Made by a program: the position numbers and the translations under genes
Notes under the pieces: model-generated
The model's input: the letters and a program-made list of their open reading frames with translations, nothing else
Told to the model about the DNA's origin: nothing
Database searches by the model: none
Source: Pseudogemmobacter humi
Lineage (GTDB): Bacteria; Pseudomonadota; Alphaproteobacteria; Rhodobacterales; Rhodobacteraceae
DNA: 64,000 nucleotides
Direction: 5' to 3'
Assembly: GCF_900609055.1 (NCBI RefSeq)
Contig: NZ_UXAW01000048.1
Span: 124,001-188,000, forward strand
Part shown: one piece after another, positions 54,456 through 63,176 of the stretch
Layout of the letters: every line of letters begins with the position of its first letter
Position numbering within the stretch: position 1 is the first letter of the stretch

Positions 54456-56264
54456 TTGCGTCGCTTTTTCCAGTGTCAGGGGGGCCGCAGGGCCTTGCTT
54501 TCGGGGGCCGTGCTGGCCCTGAGCCTGATGTCCGCCCAGGCGCTGGACCGGCTGGATTTCGTGGTTGCGGGCGGAGACGAGGCTCTGGAGCGCACCGTCC
54601 GCCGCGCCTCGCTGCTGATCGCGCAGCAAAGCGACAATCAGACCGACCCCGAGGATCTTTTCACCGCCGCCCGCGCCGATTACGGCCGGATTCTTGGCGC
54701 GCTTTACGCCGAGGGGCATTATTCCGCGGTGATCCGCATCGCCATCGACGGGCGCGAGGCCGCGGGAATCGCGCCTCTCGACGTGCCGGGGCGGATCGGC
54801 ACGATTGCCGTTTTCGTCGATCCCGGGCCGCGGTTCCGCTTTTCGCAAACGGTGGTCGCGCCGCTGGCGCCACGCACCGAACTGCCCGAAGGGTTCCGCC
54901 CCGGCGAGACTGCCGCCTCGGGCGTGATCGGCGAGGCGGTGGACACGGCGGTGCTGGCCTGGCGCGAGGCCAGCCACGCCAAGGCCCGCGTCAGCCGCGA
55001 GGATATCGTCGCGAACCACGCCAGCCAGACGCTTTCCGCCGATATCGCTCTTGCCCCCGGCCCGGCGCTGCGCTTCGGCCCGGTCACGGTGAAGGGCGCC
55101 GAGCGGATGCGGGTGCAGCGCATCCTCAAGATCGCCGGGCTGCGCGAGGGCACGAAATTCAGCCAGACCGAGCTTGACCGCGCCGCGAACCGGCTGCGCC
55201 GGACGGGGGTGTTCTCGTCCGTCAGCCTGGCGGAAAGCGAGACGGTGCTGAACGGCGGCCTGCTGCCGATCGAGATCACCGTGGCCGAGCAGAAGCCGCG
55301 GCGCTATTCGGTCGGGGCGGAACTCTCGTCGGTGGATGGCGTCGCGCTGACCGGCTACTGGCTGCACCGCAACCTGATGGGCGGGGCCGAGCGGCTGCGC
55401 CTCGACGGAGCGATCACCAATATCGGCTCGGGCGAGAGCGGGGTCGATTACGAATTCGGCGTCTCCATCGACCGCCCGGCCACGCTGACGCCCGACACCA
55501 CCGCCGGGCTGATGGCGAAGATCGGCCATCTGGACGAAATCGACTACGACGCCGATTACGCCGAATTCGGCCTGACCTTCACGCAGTATTTCTCGGAACA
55601 ACTGACGCTGCGGGGCGGGTTCTCGTTTGAATATGTGCAGGGCACCGATCCGACCGGCGATTTCCGCTACCGCAACCTCTCGCTGCCCTTCGGCGTGACC
55701 TGGGACCGGCGCGACAGCACCACCGACGCGCTGCGCGGCTTCTATATCGACGGCACGGCGAAGCCGTTCTACGGCCTCGGCACCACCGGATCGGGGGCGC
55801 GGCTGACGCTGGACATGCGCGGCTACCGCAGTTTCAGCGATCAGCGCTTCACCGTGGCCGCGCGGCTCCAGGGCGGCGCGATTCTCGGCAGCGAATTGCT
55901 GGAGACACCGCGCGACGATCTGTTCTTCTCGGGCGGCGGCGGCACGGTGCGCGGCCAGCCTTACCGCTCGCTCGGCATCGCGGTGCCGGACGGGATGGGC
56001 GGCACCTATCTGATCGGCGGCACCGAATTCGCCGCCGCCTCGATGGAGTTGCGCGCGCGCTTCGGCACCAGCTGGGGCGGGGTGGCCTTCGTGGATGCGG
56101 GCTATGTCGGCGCCGATGGCAGCAGCGATTCGCATGCCGGGGCCGGAATCGGGGTGCGCTACGAGACCGGCTTCGGTCCGATCCGCTTCGACGTGGCGGC
56201 GCCCGTCAGCGGCGACACCGACGACGGGGTGCAGATCTATATCGGGCTGGGGCAGGCATTCTGA
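54456..56264 (+). CDS. tamA: Outer-membrane assembly protein TamA
   Basis: A 602-residue Omp85-type protein with a signal peptide (RRALLSGAVLALSLMSAQAL), POTRA domains (FGPVTVKGAERMRVQRILKI, AGLREGTKFSQTELDRA) and a C-terminal 16-strand barrel with the Omp85 motif RGQPYRSLG. It works with TamB to insert outer-membrane proteins and move lipids. I chose the TTG at 54456 because GGAGGG stands exactly six bases before it; an ATG nine codons upstream (54429) is the alternative. It overlaps tamB by one base, so the two are coupled. Confidence 0.9.
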   Translation: MRRFFQCQGGRRALLSGAVLALSLMSAQALDRLDFVVAGGDEALERTVRRASLLIAQQSDNQTDPEDLFTAARADYGRILGALYAEGHYSAVIRIAIDGREAAGIAPLDVPGRIGTIAVFVDPGPRFRFSQTVVAPLAPRTELPEGFRPGETAASGVIGEAVDTAVLAWREASHAKARVSREDIVANHASQTLSADIALAPGPALRFGPVTVKGAERMRVQRILKIAGLREGTKFSQTELDRAANRLRRTGVFSSVSLAESETVLNGGLLPIEITVAEQKPRRYSVGAELSSVDGVALTGYWLHRNLMGGAERLRLDGAITNIGSGESGVDYEFGVSIDRPATLTPDTTAGLMAKIGHLDEIDYDADYAEFGLTFTQYFSEQLTLRGGFSFEYVQGTDPTGDFRYRNLSLPFGVTWDRRDSTTDALRGFYIDGTAKPFYGLGTTGSGARLTLDMRGYRSFSDQRFTVAARLQGGAILGSELLETPRDDLFFSGGGGTVRGQPYRSLGIAVPDGMGGTYLIGGTEFAAASMELRARFGTSWGGVAFVDAGYVGADGSSDSHAGAGIGVRYETGFGPIRFDVAAPVSGDTDDGVQIYIGLGQAF

Positions 56265-59200
56265 TGCGCAAGGTTCTTCTCCCCCTCTTCCTAGTCCTGA
56301 CCCCCGCCGCGGCGAGCGCCGACGACCGCGGCTATCTGACCGCGCTTTTGGAGGACAACCTCTCGGGCGCGGGCCGCCAGGTCACGATCACCGGCTTTGC
56401 CGGGGCCTTGTCCTCGCGCGCGACGATTCAGCAACTGACCATCGCCGACGACGAGGGCATCTGGATCACGCTTGACGATGTGGTGCTGGACTGGAGCCGC
56501 ACCGCCCTTCTGTCGGGCCAGGTCATCGTCAACGAATTGTCCGCCAGCGCGATCACCATGGAGCGGATCCCCACGGGGGACCCGGATCAGACCACGCCCG
56601 AGGCGGGAACCTTTGAGTTTTCTCTGCCCGAACTGCCGGTTTCCATCGACATCGGCGAGGTGCGGGCCGACCGGATCGTGCTGGGCGCGCCGGTGCTGGG
56701 CCAGCCATTGGAAGGCACGCTCTCGGCCAAGGTGCATCTGGCCGGCGGCGAGGGCAATGCCTCGGTGCTGATCGAGCGCAAAGACGATGGCCCCGAGGGG
56801 CGGATCGCGCTTGAGGGCAGCTATGCCAACGAGACCGGGCGGCTGGTCCTCGACCTTGATGCGCGCGAGGGCGCGGGCGGGATCGTCGCTTCGGCGCTGG
56901 ATCTGCCCGGGGCGCCGCCCGCGGCGCTGACCCTGAAGGGCGAGGGCACGTTCAACGATTTCGCCGCCGAATTCCGGCTGGAAAGCGACGGCGACGAGCG
57001 GCTTGCGGGGCCGATCTCGGTCAAGACCGCCGAGGACGGCACCCGCGGTTTCGCGGCGCGGCTGTCGGGCAATCCGGCGCCTTTGTTCCTGCCGGAATAT
57101 GCCGAGTTCCTGGGCGAGGATCTGAAACTCGACGTGACCGGCGCGCGTTCCCCGACCGGCACGCTGTCGCTGGACGAATTGCTGCTGGAAGCGCGTTCGC
57201 TGAATCTTTCGGGCAAGCTGCGGCTGGCGCCCGACGGGCTGCCGGAACTGCTGGACATCACCGCCTCGGTCGCCGATCCGGCCGGGGGCGAGGTGCTGCT
57301 GCCGACTTCGGGTCCGGTCGAGACCCGGATCAGACGCGCCGATCTGGTGCTGGCTTTCGATGCCACGCAGGATTCGGGCTGGTCGGCGCGGGTGGATCTG
57401 GCCGGGTTGAACCGCCCCGATCTGACGGTGGAGCGCGCCGGGCTGCGGGGCTCGGGGCGGCTTGACCGCGCGGCCGGGCGTCGCGGCGTGGGCGGCACGC
57501 TTCTGTTCGACATGACCGGCCTCGGCGGGCTGGACCCGGCGCTGGTGACGGCGCTTGGCGAAAGGTTCGACGGCCGCGCGGTGTTCTCCTGGCGCGAGGG
57601 CGCCGGGCGGCTTGCGATCCCGCAGATCACCCTGACGGGCGCCGATTATGGCCTGAACGGCGGCATCTGGATCGAGGGGCTGGGCGAGGCGCTGAAAACC
57701 CGGCTGCGGCTGGAGGTCGATGCCAGCGACCTGTCGCGCTTCTCGGGCCTCGCGGGGCGCCCGCTGGGCGGCGCGGCAGAGGTCGGGCTGCGCGGCGAGG
57801 TCTCACCGCTGACCGGCGCCTTCGATCTGGTGCTCGATGTGACGGGGCAGGGGCTGACCAGCGGAATCGCTGAGGCCGACCGGCTGCTGGCGGGGCGTTC
57901 GGCGATCACGGCTTCGGTTCTGCGCGACACCACCGGCACCGAGTTGCGCTCTTTCACCGCCTCGGCGGCGACGCTGAACGTCACCGGCCAGGGCAGGCTG
58001 CAAAGCTCGGGCGCCAGCCTGACCGGCAATATCGTCTGGGCCAGTCTCGCCGATCTGGGGCCGAACTACGGCGGCAGCCTCAACGTCGCGGGCGGGTTCG
58101 ACGGCACCCTCCAGGACGGGCTGATCACGCTGACCGGCCAGGGCGACGGGCTGCGCATCGGCCAGGCCGAGGTCGACCGGCTGATCGCGGGCCGTTCCGA
58201 CATCGCCTTGAAGCTCGCCCTTCTGGATGGCGCTCCGGTGCTGCGCGACCTGAACCTGACCTCGCCGAATCTGAGCGCCGAGGTGGCGGGCGAGGGCGAT
58301 TCCGGCGCGATGCGGGTCTCGGGGCGGCTGAGCGATCTGGCGCTGCTGGCGCCCGACTTCCCCGGCCCGGTCACGCTTTCCGGGCGGCTCACCCCGCGGG
58401 GCAGCGATTTCGACGCCGATCTGCGGGTGACCGGCCCGGCGGGGATCGACGCGCGGGTGAACGGCCGCATCGGTGCGGTGCCCGATCTCGCGATCAGCGG
58501 CACCGGCGAGGCGGCGGTCGCGAATGCGCTGACCGATCCGGTGACTTTGGGCGGCAGGCTCGGCTACGACATCCGGCTTTCCGGGGGCTGGGCGCCGCAG
58601 AATGCCACGGGCCGCGTCACCTTGTCGGGCGGCCAGGTGGCGGTGCCTGCGCGCGGGCTGTCGCTCGACAGCGTGGCGGCCACGGCGGATCTGTCGGGCG
58701 GCACCGCGCGGCTGGCGCTGACCGCCAGCGCGGCGCGCGGCGGCGGGTTGCGGCTGGACGGCCCGCTGGGGCTGGTCGCGCCCTACAATGCCGATCTGTC
58801 GCTGCGGATGGAGCGGCTGCGGCTGCGCGATCCCGAGCTTTACGACACCACCCTCGACGCGGTGCTGCAACTGAGCGGCCCGCTTCTGGGCGCCGCGCGG
58901 CTGACCGGTCGGGTGGTGCTGGACGAGACCGAGCTGCGGGTGCCTTCGACCGGCTTCGCCTCGGCCGCCGATCTGGAGGCGATCTCGCATGTGAACGACC
59001 GCGCCGAAGTGCGGGCCACCCGGGCGCGGGCCGGGGTCGGCGCGGCTTCGGGCGGCGGCACCGGGGCTGCGGGCGGGTTGCCGGGCTGGCTGCTCGACGT
59101 GGTGATCGCGGCGCCGAACCGCGTCTTTGTGCGCGGCCGTGGCCTTGACGCCGAGCTCGGCGGCGAGATCCGCATCGGCGGCAGTCTGAACAACATCATC

Positions 59201-59779
59201 CCCTCGGGCGCGCTGGATCTGGTGCGCGGGCGGCTCGACATTCTCGGCAAGCGCCTGGTGCTGGACGAGGCGAGCCTGGTGCTGGAGGGCAGTTTCATCC
59301 CCTACATCACCTTCGTCGCGACCAATGTCACCGAGGATGTGACCAGCATCGTCACCATCGAGGGTCCGGCGAACGATCCGGTGGTGACCTTCTCGTCCGA
59401 CCCGGAACTGCCGCAGGAGGAAGTGCTGGCCTGGCTCTTGTTCGGGCGCGGGCTGGACACGATCTCGGCCTTCCAGGCGGCGCAGCTCGCCAATGCGGTG
59501 GCGACGCTGGCGGGGCGCGGCGGCGAGGGCATCGTCAGCAAGTTGCGGCGCGGCTTCGGGGTGGACGATCTGGATGTGAATACCGCCGCCGACGGGACCA
59601 CCTCGGTCAGCGCCGGGAAATATATCTCGGACAATGTCTATACCGAATTCGGCGTCGATCAGAGCGGTAATACCAGGGTCAATCTCAACCTGGATCTGCG
59701 GCCCGGGGTGACGGTCAAGGGGCGCGTCGATTCGGATGGCAGCAGCGGGATCGGCCTTTTCCTCGAACGCGATTACTGA
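56264..59779 (+). CDS. tamB: Translocation and assembly module protein TamB
   Basis: A 1171-residue periplasmic protein anchored in the inner membrane, partner of TamA. It has an N-terminal signal/anchor (VLLPLFLVLTPAAASADD), a long series of beta-strand repeats that should form the hydrophobic groove of AsmA-like lipid-transfer proteins, and the conserved DUF490 C-terminus (NIIPSGALDLVRGRLDILGK, ELPQEEVLAWLLFGRGLDTI). The end IGLFLERDY resembles a barrel-type signal. It shares one base with the tamA stop and is followed by a terminator. Confidence 0.92.
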   Translation: MRKVLLPLFLVLTPAAASADDRGYLTALLEDNLSGAGRQVTITGFAGALSSRATIQQLTIADDEGIWITLDDVVLDWSRTALLSGQVIVNELSASAITMERIPTGDPDQTTPEAGTFEFSLPELPVSIDIGEVRADRIVLGAPVLGQPLEGTLSAKVHLAGGEGNASVLIERKDDGPEGRIALEGSYANETGRLVLDLDAREGAGGIVASALDLPGAPPAALTLKGEGTFNDFAAEFRLESDGDERLAGPISVKTAEDGTRGFAARLSGNPAPLFLPEYAEFLGEDLKLDVTGARSPTGTLSLDELLLEARSLNLSGKLRLAPDGLPELLDITASVADPAGGEVLLPTSGPVETRIRRADLVLAFDATQDSGWSARVDLAGLNRPDLTVERAGLRGSGRLDRAAGRRGVGGTLLFDMTGLGGLDPALVTALGERFDGRAVFSWREGAGRLAIPQITLTGADYGLNGGIWIEGLGEALKTRLRLEVDASDLSRFSGLAGRPLGGAAEVGLRGEVSPLTGAFDLVLDVTGQGLTSGIAEADRLLAGRSAITASVLRDTTGTELRSFTASAATLNVTGQGRLQSSGASLTGNIVWASLADLGPNYGGSLNVAGGFDGTLQDGLITLTGQGDGLRIGQAEVDRLIAGRSDIALKLALLDGAPVLRDLNLTSPNLSAEVAGEGDSGAMRVSGRLSDLALLAPDFPGPVTLSGRLTPRGSDFDADLRVTGPAGIDARVNGRIGAVPDLAISGTGEAAVANALTDPVTLGGRLGYDIRLSGGWAPQNATGRVTLSGGQVAVPARGLSLDSVAATADLSGGTARLALTASAARGGGLRLDGPLGLVAPYNADLSLRMERLRLRDPELYDTTLDAVLQLSGPLLGAARLTGRVVLDETELRVPSTGFASAADLEAISHVNDRAEVRATRARAGVGAASGGGTGAAGGLPGWLLDVVIAAPNRVFVRGRGLDAELGGEIRIGGSLNNIIPSGALDLVRGRLDILGKRLVLDEASLVLEGSFIPYITFVATNVTEDVTSIVTIEGPANDPVVTFSSDPELPQEEVLAWLLFGRGLDTISAFQAAQLANAVATLAGRGGEGIVSKLRRGFGVDDLDVNTAADGTTSVSAGKYISDNVYTEFGVDQSGNTRVNLNLDLRPGVTVKGRVDSDGSSGIGLFLERDY

Positions 59780-59802
59780 AAGCAGCTACTCTGTTTTTCA
59801 GG

Positions 59803-59834
59803 AAAAACCCCGGCCTTTGCGGTCCGGGGTTTTT
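59803..59834 (+). terminator. Intrinsic terminator of tamAB
   Basis: Stem AAAAACCCCGG / CCGGGGTTTTT with a 10-base loop, ending in a run of T. It stands 24 bp after the tamB stop. Confidence 0.88.
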
Positions 59835-59867
59835 TCATTGGTTTTTTCATTCCGCAATCCAAATGAA

Positions 59868-59894
59868 AAAGGGCCAGCCGCAGGCTGACCCTTT
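59868..59894 (-). terminator. Intrinsic terminator of the 65-residue gene
   Basis: Stem of 12 pairs (AAAGGG.CAGCC with GGCTG.CCCTTT, one G-U pair on the minus-strand RNA), then TTTTTCATTT on the minus strand. It lies 29 bp after the small gene's stop and back to back with the tamB terminator. Confidence 0.75.
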
Positions 59895-59922
59895 CAGTTC
59901 GCTTTGCCCTGAGGGCAGCGGA

Positions 59923-60120
59923 TCAGCTGTCGCTGCCGCAGGCAACCGCGCAGAGAACCGCAGCACCGATCAGCAGCGGAATCAGAACGCCGCCGCTGGT
60001 GCTGGCGCGCTCGGTCACGACGACCGGCTCGACCTCTTCGACGATCACAACCGGGCCGCCGGCGAAAGCAGCCGAACCCATCAGCGAGAGCGCAACTGCC
60101 GCAGTCATAACTTTATTCAT
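59923..60120 (-). CDS. Small secreted/membrane protein, 65 residues
   Basis: The product has a clear signal peptide (NKVMTAAVALSLMGSAAFAG), then a short acidic stretch (GGPVVIVEEVEPVVVTERAS) and a C-terminal hydrophobic segment (GGVLIPLLIGAAVLCAVACG). GGAGG precedes the ATG by six bases, and the gene has its own terminator. Similar short proteins with GG-start and hydrophobic end are common in Rhodobacteraceae. The position downstream of yjbF recalls YjbE/GfcA, the small threonine/serine-rich protein of yjb and gfc operons, but the sequence is not alike. Function unknown. Confidence 0.75.
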   Translation of the reverse strand: MNKVMTAAVALSLMGSAAFAGGPVVIVEEVEPVVVTERASTSGGVLIPLLIGAAVLCAVACGSDS

Positions 60121-60286
60121 TTGAACCTCCAGAACCACTCCTTGTACCGGATAGCATTTTTCAACTGCTTCCGAAAGCGAATCTCACGAACTGAGCGGGA
60201 AACTGTGGCATTGAGGCAATCGCTTGCCGATTCAGAGGCAGAACGGCGCAACGGATCCGGCCGGAAACATCCGGGCCGGAATACCG

Positions 60287-60901
60287 TCAGTCGATCACAC
60301 GTTCGAATTCGATCTGGCCGATACCGGGGCTGACCCATTCGCGCGATTTGCGGATCTTTCCGCCTTCCAGCCAGTAATGATTGGTGATGCGGCCGATCTC
60401 GCGCTCGCAGGTTTCGCTCACCTTGCGGGTGTTGTGGCCGCGGCCGAAGATCTCCAGTTGCTCGCCGCCGTCGGTGGTGATCCGGCAGAGGTAATCGCGC
60501 CGTCCGGTCTGGTCGTCGTCATCGACGAAGAAATAGGCGCGGCGATGACCGGCACCGGCGGCGATCTGGCCGGCGCCGGGCGCGGCCGAGGACATCAGAT
60601 CCGCGCCCAGGCCCCGGGTCTCGATCAGCACGTCGTTTCGGAAGGTGAACAGCATCCCGTCGGCCGAGAACCAGTTGACCACATCGCCGCGTCGGTCGCG
60701 GATGGTCAGGAAGGTGTCGATCCCGCGCGAGGGCACCCTCAGCCGCATCACCGGCTGGCCGGATTTCGCGATCTCGGCGCGCGAGACCTGGCCGATCGGG
60801 GCCAGTTGACCGCCCGCGCGCGGGGTCAGCTTTTCCAGAAAGCCGCAGCCCGCCAGCAGGGCGAGGCAGGTCAGCGCAAGGGTTGCGGATTTCAGCGCCA
60901 T
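60287..60901 (-). CDS. yjbF: YjbF-type lipoprotein (GfcB family)
   Basis: A 204-residue lipoprotein. The lipobox ALLAGCGFLE directs lipid attachment at the Cys near residue 19. The mature protein fits the YjbF/GfcB family: MRLRVPSRGIDTFLTIRDRR, GDVVNWFSADGMLFTFRND and LIETRGLGADLMSS. It is translated right after yjbH, with a 10-bp overlap. YjbF and YjbH belong to exopolysaccharide production and export in enteric bacteria; YjbG and YjbE are not recognisable here. An alternative ATG is four codons upstream at 60913. Confidence 0.85.
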   Translation of the reverse strand: MALKSATLALTCLALLAGCGFLEKLTPRAGGQLAPIGQVSRAEIAKSGQPVMRLRVPSRGIDTFLTIRDRRGDVVNWFSADGMLFTFRNDVLIETRGLGADLMSSAAPGAGQIAAGAGHRRAYFFVDDDDQTGRRDYLCRITTDGGEQLEIFGRGHNTRKVSETCEREIGRITNHYWLEGGKIRKSREWVSPGIGQIEFERVID

Positions 60902-63090
60902 ACGCGGTCCCATTGGTCGTCCACCCGGTCGGAATGGTAGTCGCGGATCAGATCGTAAAGCCTTCCGTCCACATCCACCCGGGCGCCGCCGTCGCGTTGC
61001 AGCGGGCGGATGGTCTGGCTGATCTCCTGCCGGGTCGGATTGCCGAGCATCCAGTTCATCGGGATGGTAAGCCGCACGCCCTTGTCGAACGAGCCCTCGC
61101 CGAATTCCTGGGCGCTGGCGTCGGTGAAAGAGGCGAAAGCGCCCACTTTCCAGCCATTGGCGAATTCGCGGTCCAGCGTCAGCGTCGCGCCCACGTCGCC
61201 CGCCAGATAGCGGCCCACGTCGAGCTGGCCCAGATAGCCGTTGCCGAAATCATACCAGGCCGAAAGATGGCCGGTGACGGCCTCGTGTTCGTAGAAATAT
61301 TCCGGTCCGCCGCCATCGGGCTCGCGCATGTAGCCGAAGCCGAAACCGCCGTCGACGTTGCGCTGCTTCGTGAAGTTCAGCTCGGCCCCGAGCGCGAGGC
61401 GGCTGTTCGCCGGCTTCCACATGATTTCGCCCGAGACGCCGCCGTGCATCCGTTCCAGATAGCCCACGGTGACGCGGCTGTAGATGTTTTCCATCGGATG
61501 GGCATACCAGGCCAGCGTGGCGCGTTCGACGGCGAAGGCGCCTTCGCGGTTGTAATCGCGCACGTCGCTGCGCACCGGGGGCAGGCTGCCGCCCTTGTCG
61601 ATGACGAAAACCTTGTCGAGATTGTCCGCCACCCGCTGATAGACCTGCCCCGAGACGATCCAGCCCGGCGCGATATCGTAGCTGGCCGTGGCGCGGATGC
61701 CGATATCGCCGCGCGCGGGGGCGCTGACCCGGTAGCCCGGCATGATCCGCCAGCGGAATTTCGGATAGAGCCCCTCGTCCGGCCCCAGGCTGCCGGGGAT
61801 CATCCCGCCCGCGTCGCTGTAGGCGATGCGCTCGCGCAGCACGGCGCCGGCGTTCGGGGTATATTCCAGCCGCTCCAGGTCCGAGCGGCGGATGGTGATC
61901 TTCGACGCCGCCATGCCGCGCACCACCGGCACGATCTCGAAGGTCTCGACCGAGGCGGGCATGACGTTCGACAAGGCCCGCGCCACCCGGCCCACCGCCT
62001 GCGAGGGCGCGTCGATGGTGGAATTGCGGATGCGGATCTGCACCGTCCCGGCGGTATAGGCGAAATCCTCGATCAGGATTCCGTCCTTTTCCAGATACTT
62101 GCTCAGGTTCTTGCGCAGCAGGGCGTTGGCGTCGGGTTGCGTCACCCAGCCCTTGTCCCAGGCGTCGGGATTTGCCGCGCGCGAGGGGCGGTGGCCGACC
62201 GGCACCGGACCGGAGCCGAGGATGCCGATGGTGCCGGGGCGGCGTTTCGGATCCATGATCAGATGGAAGGAAAGGCCGAATTCCTCGCCGTAAAGCGAAT
62301 AAGCCCCGATCCGGGCATAGTCGCCCCACTGATATTCGACACCGAAGTTCCAGGGGCTGCCGCGCTCGAAGGTCTGCTTTTCGCCCGATTCCAAGTCATA
62401 GGCATCCGAGGAATATTCCGCCTTGACGGTCCAGCGGTCGTTGACCCGGTATTCGAGCCCGCCGAAGGCCGCCGCCGGACCTTTGAACCAGGTATCGGCG
62501 TTCAGCTCGCTGCCGGTATCGGTGGCCGGATCGAAACCGGGCGGACGCTCGCCGAAGGGCGCGCCGAAGGAATTGTAGCTGCCGAGCCTTCCCCAGCCCA
62601 CCCCGCCGGTGACTTTCAGCCGGTCGCCGAAAGTCCTGGTCGCGACCAGATATTCCGCCGAATTCATTCCGGTGCCGAGGAAATCCTGCAACCCGAGCGT
62701 GACGGCGGGCATCCAGACGCCTTCTTCCGCCAGCCGGAACCGCAGATCGAAGCTGCGGTCGTTGTAGGACGAATAGACGGAATCCGGGATTAGCGGATCC
62801 ACTCCCGTCGCTGCGTTCCATTTGCGGGTGTTCTGCAAGCGGAAGCTGCCCGCCATCCAGGGGGTGATCTGGAAGCTGATCGTGGCGCGGGAAACCGGGC
62901 CGAAGGCGCTGGTGCTGATCGAGAAGATGCCGTCGGCCATCGTATCGCCCGAGGGCATGTCGATCAGCCCCGGCACGCCGCTGAAACTCAGCGACGGTTT
63001 CATTTCCGCGCGCGAAGATTGCGCCGCCGGAAAAAGGAACACCGATGCGCCCAGTGTCGCCAGCAGCAGGCTGCGTCGTTTGCTCGCCAA
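60892..63090 (-). CDS. yjbH: YjbH-type outer-membrane exopolysaccharide protein
   Basis: A 732-residue protein with signal peptide (RRSLLLATLGASVFLFPAAQ, then SSRAE). The mature start LSFSGVPGLIDMPSGDTMAD and the many alternating beta-strands are those of the YjbH/GfcD family, thought to form two barrels for polysaccharide secretion. I start at the TTG at 63090, with GGAGGG six bases in front; the open frame goes on to an ATG at 63141 without a ribosome site. It is the first gene of the yjbH-yjbF unit. Confidence 0.88.
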   Translation of the reverse strand: MASKRRSLLLATLGASVFLFPAAQSSRAEMKPSLSFSGVPGLIDMPSGDTMADGIFSISTSAFGPVSRATISFQITPWMAGSFRLQNTRKWNAATGVDPLIPDSVYSSYNDRSFDLRFRLAEEGVWMPAVTLGLQDFLGTGMNSAEYLVATRTFGDRLKVTGGVGWGRLGSYNSFGAPFGERPPGFDPATDTGSELNADTWFKGPAAAFGGLEYRVNDRWTVKAEYSSDAYDLESGEKQTFERGSPWNFGVEYQWGDYARIGAYSLYGEEFGLSFHLIMDPKRRPGTIGILGSGPVPVGHRPSRAANPDAWDKGWVTQPDANALLRKNLSKYLEKDGILIEDFAYTAGTVQIRIRNSTIDAPSQAVGRVARALSNVMPASVETFEIVPVVRGMAASKITIRRSDLERLEYTPNAGAVLRERIAYSDAGGMIPGSLGPDEGLYPKFRWRIMPGYRVSAPARGDIGIRATASYDIAPGWIVSGQVYQRVADNLDKVFVIDKGGSLPPVRSDVRDYNREGAFAVERATLAWYAHPMENIYSRVTVGYLERMHGGVSGEIMWKPANSRLALGAELNFTKQRNVDGGFGFGYMREPDGGGPEYFYEHEAVTGHLSAWYDFGNGYLGQLDVGRYLAGDVGATLTLDREFANGWKVGAFASFTDASAQEFGEGSFDKGVRLTIPMNWMLGNPTRQEISQTIRPLQRDGGARVDVDGRLYDLIRDYHSDRVDDQWDRVWR

Positions 63091-63176
63091 ATGAAGCCCT
63101 CCGTTCCCCTCATCTATGCGGGCTGGCCGCGGACCGGGCAAGCCCCGGGCAGGGGATTGAGCGAAATACAGGCGGT

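Noticed and set aside
60290-60330. ACGTTCGAATTCGA looking like a tRNA T-arm
   Set aside because: No acceptor or anticodon stem around it; it lies in the coding end of yjbF.
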